Shown here: one piece after another, positions 16,650 through 30,982 of the stretch | Layout of the letters: every line of letters starts with the position of its first letter | Numbering within the stretch: position 1 is the stretch's first letter | Assembly (NCBI GenBank): GCA_016124455.1 | Contig: WGNQ01000020.1 | Location: 1 to 34,821, forward strand | Source of the DNA: Sideroxydans sp. | Lineage (GTDB): Bacteria; Pseudomonadota; Gammaproteobacteria; Burkholderiales; Gallionellaceae | Reading direction: 5' to 3' | Length of the DNA stretch: 34,821 bases | Position numbers and translations under genes: made by a program | The notes under the pieces: model-generated | The model's input: the letters and a program-made list of their open reading frames with translations, nothing else | Databases searched by the model: none | Told to the model about the DNA's origin: nothing

Positions 16650-18068
16650 ATGGAAATTTTGCACACCTTCCTTGCTGAACTGAGCTTTCAGGTAAACCAG
16701 AACAACTTGCCGGTACGCATGGAACAACTGCGTGCTCGGCTCAAGCTGTATCCCGGCATGGTGGTGATCCAGATGCTGGCCGAACCGCTGTTCGTCTGGT
16801 TTATGTGGGATATTTCATCGCACGGCGAACTGCTGCTCTGGCTGTCATGCCTCTACCTGCTGCACCTGTGGGAGCTGTTCAAGTGGGCGACCTCGCGCGG
16901 CAACCTCGGCAGCGTGCGCGCATGCACGGAATGGAGTCGGCATTTTTTTGCATTCGCGTTGGTAATCAGCCTGATGTGGGGTGCCAGCACCCTGTTCTTT
17001 TTCCCGGGCGCCTTGCTGCCGCAAGTGCTGGTGGTATGCGTCATGCTGGGCCTTGCTGCCGGGACAGCCACCATGAGCTCGACCCACCCCCCTTCCTTTT
17101 ATGCCTATGCACTCGGCGTCATGCTGCCGCTCTCTTTCCGGGTCCTGGTGGAACAGGATGAAACCCATTTTGCGCTCGGCTTGATGCTGTTATTGTTTTT
17201 CGCCGCACTGCTCGCGTCCGGCCAGTACCTGAGCAAACTCATTCTGCTGTCCCTGCAGCAACGATTTGAGAAAACCGCCCTGGCCGAACAGCTGGCCATA
17301 CAGAAAGGCATTGCCGAAGAAGCACGCCGGCAAACGGAAGAGATGAACGAAGTGTTGCGCAATAACGGCGTCATGCTCGAAAGCATGGTGCAGGAACGTA
17401 CGGCGCAATTACTGCGCAAGACGGAGGATGTCGCACAAATCCGCGACGTGACCATCGTCGCCATGGGCTCGCTCGCCGAAGCGCGCGACCTCGAAACCGG
17501 CAACCATATCAAACGTACCCAGCGCTACATCAAGGCACTGGCTATCCAGCTGCGCAATCATCCGCGCTTTCTCCCCTTCCTGAGCGAGGAAAACATCGAG
17601 CAGCTGTTCAAGCTCGCACCACTGCACGATATCGGCAAGATTGGCATTCCGGATCGCATCCTGCAGAAACCGGGCAAGCTGACTGCGGAAGAATTTGAAA
17701 TCATGAAAACCCATCCACTGATCGGCGGCAATGCCATTGCTGCGGCCGAGGCCGGGCTTACCGTACACAATAACTTTTTGCATATCGCGCGCGAAATCGC
17801 CACCAGCCACCATGAAAAATGGGACGGCAGCGGCTACCCGTTCGGCCTCAAGGGAGATGAAATTCCCATTTCTGCACGGCTGATGACCCTGGCCGATGTC
17901 TATGACGCGCTGATCAGCCGCCGTGTCTATAAAGGCGAGCTTCCCCACGAAGAGGCCGAGAAAATAATTTGCGAAGGCCGCGGCACGCACTTCGATCCCG
18001 ACATCACCGATGCCTTCCTGGCGATCAAGGACGAGTTCCGCCAGATCGCCGAGTTCTATCAGGGATAA
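16650..18068 (+). CDS. membrane HD-GYP protein, likely c-di-GMP phosphodiesterase
   Basis: This 472-aa protein has about six membrane helices (residues ~36-200) of a type I cannot name, a coiled coil (~205-265) and an HD-GYP domain (~270-465). The HD pair is H326-D327 (LHDIGKIGIPD), followed by HHEKWDGSGYP with GYP at 395-397 and ADVYDALISRRVYK. These are the complete metal and GYP motifs of active cyclic-di-GMP hydrolases. The membrane part may sense a signal. The ATG at 16650 was chosen over a TTG at 16581 because the coding character starts there; neither has a clear ribosome binding site. Confidence 0.9.
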   Translation: MEILHTFLAELSFQVNQNNLPVRMEQLRARLKLYPGMVVIQMLAEPLFVWFMWDISSHGELLLWLSCLYLLHLWELFKWATSRGNLGSVRACTEWSRHFFAFALVISLMWGASTLFFFPGALLPQVLVVCVMLGLAAGTATMSSTHPPSFYAYALGVMLPLSFRVLVEQDETHFALGLMLLLFFAALLASGQYLSKLILLSLQQRFEKTALAEQLAIQKGIAEEARRQTEEMNEVLRNNGVMLESMVQERTAQLLRKTEDVAQIRDVTIVAMGSLAEARDLETGNHIKRTQRYIKALAIQLRNHPRFLPFLSEENIEQLFKLAPLHDIGKIGIPDRILQKPGKLTAEEFEIMKTHPLIGGNAIAAAEAGLTVHNNFLHIAREIATSHHEKWDGSGYPFGLKGDEIPISARLMTLADVYDALISRRVYKGELPHEEAEKIICEGRGTHFDPDITDAFLAIKDEFRQIAEFYQG

Positions 18069-18120
18069 GCATCCTGCATTCTGCGTGCAACAGGGTCTGC
18101 CCTCACCTGCGTTGGCGCGC

Positions 18121-18126
18121 TATAAT
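18121..18126 (+). promoter_or_regulatory. -10 element of the acnA promoter
   Basis: A perfect TATAAT lies 36 bp before the acnA start codon, preceded by GCGC. No good -35 is found at 16-18 bp spacing (TGCCCT at best), so the promoter may need an activator or an extended element. Transcription would start near 18133. Confidence 0.5.
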
Positions 18127-18161
18127 TGCGCCTCTTTCGCATAGCATTCGGAGCCTTATCC

Positions 18162-21017
<2,856 letters not shown>

Positions 21018-21026
21018 GGAAACTGC

Positions 21027-21722
21027 ATGCCACAGGCCCCGCATGTCGAACGCCACTTCCGCGCCTCGGATACGATACGCGATATAGTCATCGGCATGTC
21101 GGACGGGCTGACCGTGCCGTTCGCGCTGGCGGCCGGCCTGTCCGGTGCGGTCACGTCCAACCGCCTGATCACCACGGCCGGCATCGCCGAAATTGCGGCC
21201 GGTGCGGTCGCCATGGGCCTGGGTGGTTACCTTGCGGCGCGCGGGGATGCCGAACACTATGCCAGCGAATTACGCCGCGAGCGTTACGAAGTGCGCCATA
21301 TGCCGGAAGATGAAGCCGCGGAAATCGTCGAGGTCTTTCAGGATTACGGCGTGAGTGCAGAACAATGCGCGCCGGTGATCACCGCACTGCGCTCCGATCA
21401 CGATGCCTGGGTACGGTTCATGATGCGCTTCGAACTCGGGCTGGAACAGCCGCAGGCAGGCCGCGCCACGCGCAGCGCAGCAACCATAGCCGGTGCCTAT
21501 GTCGCGGGCGGGCTGATTCCGATCACCCCCTACTTTATGACCGCCGGCGTCAGCGCAGCCCTGCCCTGGTCGGTCGCCGTCACCCTGCTTGCACTGACCG
21601 TGTTTGGCTTCGTCAAGGGTGGCTTCACCGGCACCCCGCGTCTGCGCAGCGCACTGCAGACGCTGCTGATCGGCAGTGCGGCGGCGGCGGCCGCATTCAT
21701 GCTGGCCCGCGCAATTTCATAG
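21027..21722 (+). CDS. VIT1/CCC1-family transporter (Fe2+/Mn2+)
   Basis: This 231-aa membrane protein has the family pattern: RDIVIGMSDGLTVPFALAAGLSGA in helix 1, a second helix with EIAAGAVAMGLGGYLAARGDAEHY, an acidic cytosolic segment with E and H/M residues (~80-135), and three C-terminal helices (AGAYVAGGLIPITPYF). VIT1/CCC1 proteins export ferrous iron or manganese from the cytosol. It lies 9 bp after acnA and 9 bp before fumC, so it is almost certainly co-transcribed with the two TCA genes. GGAAA 5' of the ATG is a modest ribosome binding site. Confidence 0.9.
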   Translation: MPQAPHVERHFRASDTIRDIVIGMSDGLTVPFALAAGLSGAVTSNRLITTAGIAEIAAGAVAMGLGGYLAARGDAEHYASELRRERYEVRHMPEDEAAEIVEVFQDYGVSAEQCAPVITALRSDHDAWVRFMMRFELGLEQPQAGRATRSAATIAGAYVAGGLIPITPYFMTAGVSAALPWSVAVTLLALTVFGFVKGGFTGTPRLRSALQTLLIGSAAAAAAFMLARAIS

Positions 21723-21731
21723 GAAAACACC

Positions 21732-23126
21732 ATGACCACCAGAAAAGAAAAAGATTCGTTCGGCCACATCGAGGTTCCTGCAGATCGCCTGTGGGGTGCG
21801 CAAACCCAGCGCTCGCTGGCGTACTTCCGTATCTCGTCCGAGCGCATGCCGCAGGAAATCGTGATGGCGCTGGCCGAGGTAAAGCGCGCCTGCGCGCTGG
21901 CCAACCGCGACCTCGGTTTGCTGGCTGAAGACAAGGCCGCAGCCATCGTGCAGGCGGCAGACGAAGTGCTCGCCGCCCAGCACCCCGACGAGTTTCCGCT
22001 CTCGGTATGGCAGACCGGCTCCGGTACCCAGAGCAACATGAACATGAACGAAGTGCTGGCCAACCGCGCCTCGGAATTGCTCGGCGGCGTACGCGGCGAA
22101 GGCCGCAAGATCCACCCCAACGACGAGGTCAACCTCGGCCAGTCATCCAACGACATCTTTCCCACCGCCATGCATGTCGCCGCAGTCAACGCCATGGTGC
22201 TGGAACTGCTGCCCTCGTTGAGCGTGCTGCGCGCCACGCTGGACATGAAGGCCAGCCAGTATGAGGACATCGTCAAGATCGGCCGCACCCATTTGCAGGA
22301 TGCCACACCGCTGACCCTGGGACAGGAGTTTTCCGGCTATGTCGCACAGCTGACGCTGGCCGACACCCTGATCGAGGCAGCGCTGGTACCGCTGCGCGAA
22401 CTCGCGATCGGCGGCACTGCGGTCGGCACCGGGCTCAACACCCATGCCGAATTCGGCGAACGCGTTGCTGCCGAACTGGCACTCCGCAGCGGCGAGCCAT
22501 ACCGCAGCGCCGCCAACAAATTCGCGGCGCTGGCCGCCAACGATGCACTGGTCGCCGCGCACGGTGCACTCAAGACCCTGGCTACCGCGCTGATGAAAAT
22601 CGCCAACGACATCCGCTGGCTGGCTTCCGGCCCGCGCTCCGGCCTGGGCGAGATCAGCATCCCGGAAAACGAGCCCGGCAGCTCGATCATGCCGGGCAAG
22701 GTCAACCCGACGCAATGCGAAGCGCTTACCATGCTGTGCTGCCAGGTGCTGGGCAATGATGTCGCCATCAATATCGGAGGCGCCTCGGGCAACTTCGAAC
22801 TGAACGTATTCCGCCCGATGATCGCCCATAATTTCCTGCAGAGCGTGCGCCTGCTGGCCGATGGCATGTCCAGCTTCGAGGAACACTGCGTACGCGGCAT
22901 AGAAGCCAATCACGCGCGCATCGCCGACCTGATGGCGCGTTCGCTGATGCTGGTGACCGCACTCACCCCGCATATCGGCTATGACAAGGCTGCCGAAATT
23001 GCCAAGCGCGCTCACCGCGATGGCAGCACGCTAAAACAGGCGGCGCTGGTGCTGGGCCATGTTACCGGGGAAGAGTTCGACCTGTGGGTGCGCGCCGAGG
23101 ACATGACCGGCAACAGGGAAGCCTGA
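21732..23126 (+). CDS. fumC: fumarate hydratase, class II
   Basis: This 464-aa, iron-independent fumarase converts fumarate to malate. Seen motifs: [12 protein letters not shown] near the N-terminus, [51 protein letters not shown] and the fumarase/aspartase signature [11 protein letters not shown]. Length matches E. coli FumC (467). A GGAAAA lies before the ATG. It closes the acnA-VIT1-fumC cluster. The class II enzyme needs no Fe-S cluster, unlike the aconitase beside it. Confidence 0.96.
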   Translation: MTTRKEKDSFGHIEVPADRLWGAQTQRSLAYFRISSERMPQEIVMALAEVKRACALANRDLGLLAEDKAAAIVQAADEVLAAQHPDEFPLSVWQTGSGTQSNMNMNEVLANRASELLGGVRGEGRKIHPNDEVNLGQSSNDIFPTAMHVAAVNAMVLELLPSLSVLRATLDMKASQYEDIVKIGRTHLQDATPLTLGQEFSGYVAQLTLADTLIEAALVPLRELAIGGTAVGTGLNTHAEFGERVAAELALRSGEPYRSAANKFAALAANDALVAAHGALKTLATALMKIANDIRWLASGPRSGLGEISIPENEPGSSIMPGKVNPTQCEALTMLCCQVLGNDVAINIGGASGNFELNVFRPMIAHNFLQSVRLLADGMSSFEEHCVRGIEANHARIADLMARSLMLVTALTPHIGYDKAAEIAKRAHRDGSTLKQAALVLGHVTGEEFDLWVRAEDMTGNREA

Positions 23127-23148
23127 GCGCACCTGGCGTATAACCATC

Positions 23149-23436
23149 CTATTTGAAACGGGACTTCGCCGAGCTCACCGCCTCACCGATCGCCTCCCAC
23201 GCGAGCTCGAGCCCCGCCTTCATGTCTTCCCAGGCGCTCTCCCCCGACTTCTGCAGCTTGTCGAGATGCTGGCGGGCATCATCCCGTTTGGCGCGCAGCA
23301 CCTCGATTTGCCTGTGGTATTCGCTTTTTGATTCGGCCGCCATCTGCTCTGCCCTGGCCGACAAGACATCGATTTCAGCACTCAAATGGTCAAGCCTGGA
23401 ATGCATTTGTCGGACATATTCATCTTTCTTGTTCAT
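23149..23436 (-). CDS. coiled-coil stress-type small protein
   Basis: This 95-aa charged protein is almost entirely helical, with heptad-like spacing from residue ~5 to 65 (MHSRLDHLSAEIDVLSARAEQM) and a C-terminal segment GESAWEDMKAGLELAWEAIGEAVSSAKSRFK. It resembles the sll1863-type stress response or coiled-coil family as I recall it; no enzymatic motif is seen. It is translationally coupled to the hemerythrin-like gene by an ATGA overlap at 23433-23436 and is convergent with fumC. Confidence 0.75.
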   Translation of the reverse strand: MNKKDEYVRQMHSRLDHLSAEIDVLSARAEQMAAESKSEYHRQIEVLRAKRDDARQHLDKLQKSGESAWEDMKAGLELAWEAIGEAVSSAKSRFK

Positions 23437-23918
23437 GTTGATTCCTTCCTGGTCGATTGAATAAACGGGTCGTCAAATGCGCGGTCGTGCTCCCTGAAAA
23501 GTTCCAGCACCTTGTTGTACAACTGCCGATAACCTTCCGCGGTGTTCCCCTGCCTGTTAAGCGCCATACACTCGCTGACTATCGATTCCAGTGTTTTCAT
23601 GATGGCATGGTGTGCCTGCCGGTGGTCACGGAAATATTCATATTCAGCGGTAACCTCCGGCCTTTTCAGCATGATGGCTTCCTCATGCTTGAAATGATTG
23701 TCGGAATGGTTGATCAGGTTGTAGAAGAAAGAGGTCAACTGCCCGAAGCATGAAGCCATCTTTTCCCGGGTGCAGGTCTGGCAGCCGAGTTCGCTGTCCA
23801 GATTACAGCAAGTGCTTCTCAGGTTATTCAGGAGTTCATGTAAGCGCAGATGCTCATCTTCAATCAGCCGGTAATCTTCCGGGGAGAGCTTCTTGACCGC
23901 CTGGCTATGCATTATCAT
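23433..23918 (-). CDS. hemerythrin-like diiron protein
   Basis: This 161-aa four-helix protein carries the hemerythrin ligand pattern: H23/H27, H75-x3-E79 (HFKHE), H98-x3-H102 (HRQAH) and H143-x4-D148 (HDRAFD). It may bind oxygen, NO or iron. A Cys-rich stretch between helices one and two (C37, C38, C46, C49, C57) is unusual and could form a disulfide switch or bind metal. A GTG at 23927 also opens the frame, but the ATG at 23918 has GAGGGGG at 8-base spacing and was chosen. Confidence 0.85.
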   Translation of the reverse strand: MIMHSQAVKKLSPEDYRLIEDEHLRLHELLNNLRSTCCNLDSELGCQTCTREKMASCFGQLTSFFYNLINHSDNHFKHEEAIMLKRPEVTAEYEYFRDHRQAHHAIMKTLESIVSECMALNRQGNTAEGYRQLYNKVLELFREHDRAFDDPFIQSTRKEST

Positions 23919-23971
23919 GGGACACACCCCCTCTCAAATTGCGCCGCCACAGCATAAACATGCCCTGTTAC

Positions 23972-24000
23972 ATTTTATGCACGGCAGTTTCAGCGACCAA
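23972..24000 (-). promoter_or_regulatory. candidate promoter for the hemerythrin operon
   Basis: On the minus strand TTGGTC (23995-24000) and TAAAAT (23972-23977) are separated by 17 bases. The -10 matches 5 of 6 and the -35 only 3 of 6 consensus positions. It lies about 55 bp before the start codon in the 131-bp gap that follows corA. Confidence 0.45.
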
Positions 24001-24049
24001 GCTAATCCAACCGGCAGGTTTTTGCAATCGTTAAACCTAGCCGCCCCTG

Positions 24050-25123
24050 TCAATGCTGGCTGAGCCACTGGCGGCGCCAGAAAATGAGCCCCATGGCAAT
24101 GGCTATGCTTGCCATCATGCCCATCGCAAACCAGAAACCGTCGGGATCCCGCAGCATAGGCATATCGCGGAAATTCATGCCGAAAATCCCGGCAATCAGC
24201 GTAGCCGGCATGAACAGCATGGCCACCACGGTAAGTGCGCGCACTTCCATGTTAACGCGATTGCTGATGCTGGACAGGTAAATATCGAGCATGCCGGCCA
24301 GCAGGTCGCGCAGCGACTCCAGCGACTCGACCAGATGCACGGTATGGTCGTACACATCGCGCAGGTAGGGAATGGTTGCATGCTGGAAGAAGCCGCCGTC
24401 GTTGCGGATCAGCGCATTGACCACTTCGCGCAGCGGCCAGATGGCACGGCGCAACTCCATGGTCTCACGCTTGAGCTTGTGTATTCCCTGCAGGATGGCG
24501 GTTGTCGGCTTGCGCAGCAATTCATCTTCCAGCTCTTCGCAGTCGTCGCCGATCTGCTCCAGTATAATGAAATAGCGGTCGACGATGATATCCAGCAACG
24601 AATAGGCCAGGTAATCTGCGCCGCATTTGCGGGCTATCCCCTTGTCCGTGCGCAACCGCTCGCGCAGCGGATCGAAAGACCCGGTCTTGCGTTCCTGGAA
24701 AGTGAGCACGAAATTGTGGCCGATGATCATGCTGACCTGCTCCGAGCTGATCGCCATGGTCGCCTTGTCATAGCTGAAAAAGCGGGCGACAAAGTAGAGG
24801 TAGCCGTCGTAGCTGTCCAGCTTGGGGCGCTGGTCGGTATTCAGGATATCTTCCAGCACCAGCGGATGCAGGTTAAACGCACGCCCGACCTCGGCCATCA
24901 TGGCCGGATCGTGCAGGCCGTAGAGATTGATCCAGAGCGTATCGTGCTCCCCCCGGTGCATATCCAGCCCGGAAAGCCGGGTTGCACTCTGTTCGAAGAG
25001 TTGCACACTATCATAGCGCAGCAGCGAAAACTCGGCCTGGGACGTCCTGACCTCACCGACATGCACCAGTGCGCCAGGCGGCATGCCGATTTTCCTGGTA
25101 CGGGAACGGTGGGATCTTCTCAT
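24050..25123 (-). CDS. corA: CorA-family Mg2+/Co2+ channel
   Basis: This 357-aa protein has a cytosolic N-terminal domain, a long helix (~240-300) and two C-terminal membrane helices carrying the CorA signature GMN (FGMNFRDMPML), followed by a short basic tail. CorA pentamers admit Mg2+ down the membrane potential. The start at 25123 is fixed by AAAGGAGG about 9 bases upstream; an upstream ATG at 25144 has no ribosome binding site. It is the last gene of the long minus-strand run, 55 bp after the K+ channel gene. Confidence 0.93.
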   Translation of the reverse strand: MRRSHRSRTRKIGMPPGALVHVGEVRTSQAEFSLLRYDSVQLFEQSATRLSGLDMHRGEHDTLWINLYGLHDPAMMAEVGRAFNLHPLVLEDILNTDQRPKLDSYDGYLYFVARFFSYDKATMAISSEQVSMIIGHNFVLTFQERKTGSFDPLRERLRTDKGIARKCGADYLAYSLLDIIVDRYFIILEQIGDDCEELEDELLRKPTTAILQGIHKLKRETMELRRAIWPLREVVNALIRNDGGFFQHATIPYLRDVYDHTVHLVESLESLRDLLAGMLDIYLSSISNRVNMEVRALTVVAMLFMPATLIAGIFGMNFRDMPMLRDPDGFWFAMGMMASIAIAMGLIFWRRQWLSQH

Positions 25124-25178
25124 GTCTTGAAGCCTCCTTTGCATTGCCCTGCCGTCGGCCGGAACGGCCGCCTGATAC

Positions 25179-26213
25179 TTACGCCACGCCCTGCATCAGG
25201 CGTTCCAGCCGGCTGCGCCCTTCCGGCGTGGTCATCACCATCAGCACGTCTTCCTGGTTCATCAGGTGTTGCGAATCCGGGTTGAATACCCATTGCTGGT
25301 TCTGGCGTATGGCCAGCACCACGTAATTCCGGCTGCTCAGGTTCAGCACACCGAGCGGCTTGCCGCTGAATCCTTCCGGCACGGTAAATTCCTCCATACG
25401 CAGGTTGTTGTCGGTGCGCAGCATCTCGTCCAGGAAGGTCACCACCTGCGGTCGCAGCATGGCCGACACGATGCGCAAGCCGCCGGTGAAATCCGGCGAC
25501 ACGATTTCGTCCGCACCGGCACGGCGCGTCTTCTCCACGTTCTTCAGGTCATGACAGCGCGCAACCACGCGCAGCTTCGGGTTGAGCTGCTTGGCGCTGA
25601 GGCTGATCACCAGGTTCATGCCGTCATCGCTGGCGACCGCGAATACGCCCCGCGCACGTTCCACCCCGGCGGCCAGCAGCACATCGTTGTCGGTAGCATC
25701 GGCATGCAGGTAAGGTTGCGCAGGGTGCCGGTCGAGGTAGCTTTCCAGGCTGTGCAGGTCGCTATCGATAACCACGCTTTGCCGCCCGGTCATCGCCAGT
25801 TCGTTTGCCACGTTGCTGCCGACGCGCCCGACGCCGCACACGATATAGTGGCCGTTCATTCTCGAGATGGTTTGCAGCATTTTCTTTCTCCGCCAGGACA
25901 GGTTGAGGTCGCTTTCCAGCATGGATGCCGTGACTGTGGAAAGCACATAGCCGAGCACGCCGATTCCGGTGATACCGATGAAAACCGTGAACAGCCTGCC
26001 ATACTGATACTGGGTGACATCGACCACCTCGTGGTAACCGATGGTGGAAATGGTGACAAAGGTCATGTAGAAGCTGTCGACCCAGGAGGTATGCGGCATG
26101 CCCAGCATATGGTAGCCCAGCGTACCGGTCACCATCACGGCCAGCAGGGACAGCAGCGCCAGCACCAGGTTGCGCTTCATTTTCCGCGAATTGGCATCGG
26201 CCGCACGCATCAT
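25179..26213 (-). CDS. two-TM potassium channel with RCK (TrkA-N/C) domains
   Basis: This 344-aa MthK-like channel has TM1 (~14-35), a pore loop, TM2 (~71-93), a TrkA-N/RCK domain with the nucleotide loop CGVGRVGSN (126-134) and acidic end VVIDSD, and a TrkA-C domain near the C-terminus. The selectivity filter reads TIGYHE (57-62) where typical K+ channels have T(V/I)GYGD, so the second filter Gly is His61. The start codon overlaps the def stop by ATGA. The ligand (ATP, NAD or Ca2+) cannot be told from sequence. Selectivity for K+ is the default inference. Confidence 0.88.
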   Translation of the reverse strand: MMRAADANSRKMKRNLVLALLSLLAVMVTGTLGYHMLGMPHTSWVDSFYMTFVTISTIGYHEVVDVTQYQYGRLFTVFIGITGIGVLGYVLSTVTASMLESDLNLSWRRKKMLQTISRMNGHYIVCGVGRVGSNVANELAMTGRQSVVIDSDLHSLESYLDRHPAQPYLHADATDNDVLLAAGVERARGVFAVASDDGMNLVISLSAKQLNPKLRVVARCHDLKNVEKTRRAGADEIVSPDFTGGLRIVSAMLRPQVVTFLDEMLRTDNNLRMEEFTVPEGFSGKPLGVLNLSSRNYVVLAIRQNQQWVFNPDSQHLMNQEDVLMVMTTPEGRSRLERLMQGVA

Positions 26214-26743
26214 TCGTCCTGCAGGTCACGCCCCGGAAACAGGATGTCGGTAAACCCGAAACGACTGAAATCGCGGATCCGCATCGGATACAGGATGCCG
26301 TCCAGATGGTCGCATTCATGCTGTACCACGCGTGCATGGAAACCGCTTACCGTACGGTCGATCAGCGCGCCGTATTCGTCCATCCCCTGGTAGCGGACAT
26401 TGCGATAGCGCGGCACCATGCCGCGCATGCCCGGCACGCTGAGGCAGCCTTCCCAATCCTCTTCCAGCGCGTCGTCCAGCGGCGTAATGACCGGGTTGAT
26501 CAGTACCGTATCCGGCACCGTCTCCGCATCCGGATAGCGCGCATTCGCATGGACGCCGAAAATCACCACGCGCAGGTCGACACCGATCTGCGGCGCGGCC
26601 AGCCCGGCGCCATCCAGCGCACGCATGGTGTCACGCATGTCGGCCAGCAGGTCGAACAACTGCGGCGTGGCAAACTGCCCCACCTTCTGCGCATGACGCA
26701 GCAGGCGTGCATCACCCATGCGCAACACATCCCTAATCGCCAT
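26210..26743 (-). CDS. def: peptide deformylase
   Basis: This 177-aa metalloenzyme removes the formyl group from nascent proteins. All three motifs are present: [11 protein letters not shown] (45-55), EGCLSVPG with C100, and QHECDHLDG with H142, E143 and H146. The N-terminal [19 protein letters not shown] is typical of the type II-like PDFs of betaproteobacteria. Its first 11 bp overlap the end of the MTI phosphorylase gene. The common partner fmt is not adjacent, so this may be a second, non-fmt-linked deformylase. Confidence 0.95.
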   Translation of the reverse strand: MAIRDVLRMGDARLLRHAQKVGQFATPQLFDLLADMRDTMRALDGAGLAAPQIGVDLRVVIFGVHANARYPDAETVPDTVLINPVITPLDDALEEDWEGCLSVPGMRGMVPRYRNVRYQGMDEYGALIDRTVSGFHARVVQHECDHLDGILYPMRIRDFSRFGFTDILFPGRDLQDE

Positions 26744-27479
26744 CGCATTTCACCACGCATTCCAGGATGGAGCGGACCTTTTCCATGGCCGGAGGAATCG
26801 CCTCGAACACGGATTCCAGATGAATGCCCTGGCTGCTGCTGCGGCGCCCGGCGGCATCATTCACCACCACCGAGAGGGTGGCATACTCCAGTCCCAGCTC
26901 GCGCGCCAGCACGGCTTCCGGCATGCCGGTCATGCCCACCATATCCACGCCATCACGCTCCATGCGCATCACTTCCGCAGCAGTTTCCAGGCGCGGGCCC
27001 TGCGTTGTGGCATATACGCCGCCATCGACGCAGGCAACCCCGGCCATCTCGGCGGCACGCAACAGCTGCTGGCGCATGGCCGGGGTATAAGGCTGCGTGA
27101 AATCGATATGCACCACCGTGCGCTCGCTGCGGTCGAAGTAGGTGGAATCGCGACCGTGCGTGTAGTCGATAATCTGGTCCGGGACCACGACCACTCCCGG
27201 CGTCAGGTCATCCCGGATGCCGCCCACTGCGGCGACGGCAATCACGCGCTTCACCCCGGCATCGCGCAGCGCCCATAAATTGGCCCGGTAGTTCACCTTG
27301 TGCGGCGGAATGGTGTGGCCGTAACCATGGCGCGCGAGGAAGACAACCTCATGCTGCTTGATCATGCCGAAAATCAGCGCCCCCGAAGGTTCGCCGTAAG
27401 GCGTACGCATCACCTGCCGGTGTGTAATCTCCAGATTGGCCAGTTGCGTCAGGCCGGTACCGCCTATGATAGCCAGCAT
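26733..27479 (-). CDS. S-methyl-5'-thioinosine phosphorylase (MTAP/PNP family)
   Basis: This 248-aa nucleoside phosphorylase has family motifs [37 protein letters not shown] and [14 protein letters not shown]. Where human MTAP has D-Y-D (Asp220, Asp222) for adenine, this protein has N207-D208-A209, with Asn as in 6-oxopurine phosphorylases, which favours methylthioinosine over methylthioadenosine. The product hypoxanthine would feed Hpt, encoded 2 bp upstream. The assignment leans on the PA3004-type MTI phosphorylase known in Pseudomonas; a methylthioadenosine deaminase gene is not in the window. Confidence 0.85.
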   Translation of the reverse strand: MLAIIGGTGLTQLANLEITHRQVMRTPYGEPSGALIFGMIKQHEVVFLARHGYGHTIPPHKVNYRANLWALRDAGVKRVIAVAAVGGIRDDLTPGVVVVPDQIIDYTHGRDSTYFDRSERTVVHIDFTQPYTPAMRQQLLRAAEMAGVACVDGGVYATTQGPRLETAAEVMRMERDGVDMVGMTGMPEAVLARELGLEYATLSVVVNDAAGRRSSSQGIHLESVFEAIPPAMEKVRSILECVVKCDGD

Positions 27480-27481
27480 CG

Positions 27482-28030
27482 TTAATTATCCCTGGTTGCG
27501 TAAATCGCGGGCAGGTTGCGCCATGCCCCGTGTATGTCCATGCCGAAACCGAACACGAAACGGTCCGGCAGCTCCAGGCCGACAAAGTCGGCACTTGAGG
27601 CCTTGGTCTTGCCGGTGATCTTGTCCGCGAATACGGCGCTGTAAAACCCTGCCGCCCCGAGTTCCAGTACACGCTGCCTGATCGCGGCCAGGGTCTCTCC
27701 CTCGTCGAGGATATCGTCCACCACCAGCACCACCTTGCCGCGCACATTTTCGCGCGGCTCCACTTTCCAGTGCAACTTGCCGCCCTGCTGGCTGTTGCCG
27801 TAACGCGAAACGTGCACGTAATCGAAGTCGAGCGGAAAATCGAGCAGCGGCAACAACTGCCCGGTGAACACCACGGCACCGCCCATGACCGACAATACCA
27901 GCGGGTGCACATCGGCCAGCTGCCGGTTGACGGCCGCCGCCACGCGCAGCACCGCCGCCCGAACCTCCCCTGCCGTGCAGATCATTTCGGCCTGCTGCAA
28001 TACCTCACGCGCCTGCTGGTTGGTCAGCAT
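27482..28030 (-). CDS. hpt: hypoxanthine-guanine phosphoribosyltransferase
   Basis: This 182-aa purine salvage enzyme converts hypoxanthine and guanine with PRPP to IMP and GMP. The PRPP loop is VVLVVDDILDEGETL, with LVVDD as in the family, and GGAVVFTGQLLPLL forms the N-terminal loop. Its start codon shares one base with the galU stop (TGATG). It is 2 bp upstream of the MTI phosphorylase gene, whose purine product it can recycle, so the two probably act in series. Confidence 0.92.
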   Translation of the reverse strand: MLTNQQAREVLQQAEMICTAGEVRAAVLRVAAAVNRQLADVHPLVLSVMGGAVVFTGQLLPLLDFPLDFDYVHVSRYGNSQQGGKLHWKVEPRENVRGKVVLVVDDILDEGETLAAIRQRVLELGAAGFYSAVFADKITGKTKASSADFVGLELPDRFVFGFGMDIHGAWRNLPAIYATRDN

Positions 28031-28896
28031 CAGTTCAGCGATTTCAGGTAACTGGCAAAATCTTCGCGGAACTCGGGATGCTTGAGGCCGAACGCGACGA
28101 TCGCCTTGAGATAACCCAGCTTGTCCCCGCAGTCATAGCGTATGCCCTTGAACCGGTAGGCCAGCAATCGCTCTTCACTCATCAGGCTGGCGATGCCGTC
28201 AGTCAGCTGGATTTCCCCACCTGTTCCCGGCTGCACCTGTTCCAGGTGATGGAAGATGCGCGGCGTCAGGATATACCGCCCGACCACGGCGAGTGTCGAC
28301 GGCGCCTCTTCCGGCTGCGGTTTCTCAACGATGCCGGTGACCTTCTCCACGTCCGGCTCAAGATTGGTGCTGCTGACTATCCCGTATTGCCGGGTCTGCG
28401 CGCGCGGCACATCCATCACCCCGAGCACGGAACATTGCTGCTTCTCGAACACCCCGACCATCTGCTTGACGATACTGGGCTGGCCGTCAATCAGATCGTC
28501 GGCCAGGATCACGGCAAAGGGTTCGTCCTGGATCACCGGCTTGGCGCACAGCACCGCATGGCCCAGCCCGAGCGCCATGTGCTGGCGTATGTAGATACAG
28601 TTGATATTCTTGGGGATGACTTCCTGCACCAGGCGCAACAATTCGGTCTTGCCGCGCATGGCCAGTTCGGCTTCCAGTTCATAGGCCTTGTCGAAATGAT
28701 CGGGAATGGCACGCTTGTTCCGCCCGGTGACGAACACCATATCGGTGATCCCGGCTTCCACCGCCTCTTCCACCGCATACTGGATCAGCGGCTTATCCAC
28801 GATCGGCATCATTTCCTTCGGACTGGCCTTGGTCGCAGGCAGGAAACGGCTACCCATGCCCGCTACCGGAAATACTGCCTTGGTAATTTTTTTCAT
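28030..28896 (-). CDS. galU: UTP-glucose-1-phosphate uridylyltransferase
   Basis: This 288-aa enzyme makes UDP-glucose for envelope polysaccharide synthesis. The nucleotide loop [20 protein letters not shown] is followed by [12 protein letters not shown]. Further conserved parts are [23 protein letters not shown] and [15 protein letters not shown]. The start at 28896 ([15 protein letters not shown]) is supported by GAGAGGG about 10 bases upstream. The gene begins 25 bp after the ligA stop and overlaps hpt by one base. Confidence 0.96.
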   Translation of the reverse strand: MKKITKAVFPVAGMGSRFLPATKASPKEMMPIVDKPLIQYAVEEAVEAGITDMVFVTGRNKRAIPDHFDKAYELEAELAMRGKTELLRLVQEVIPKNINCIYIRQHMALGLGHAVLCAKPVIQDEPFAVILADDLIDGQPSIVKQMVGVFEKQQCSVLGVMDVPRAQTRQYGIVSSTNLEPDVEKVTGIVEKPQPEEAPSTLAVVGRYILTPRIFHHLEQVQPGTGGEIQLTDGIASLMSEERLLAYRFKGIRYDCGDKLGYLKAIVAFGLKHPEFREDFASYLKSLN

Positions 28897-28921
28897 AATC
28901 ACTTGCCCTCTCTCCAACCCG

Positions 28922-30982
<2,061 letters not shown>

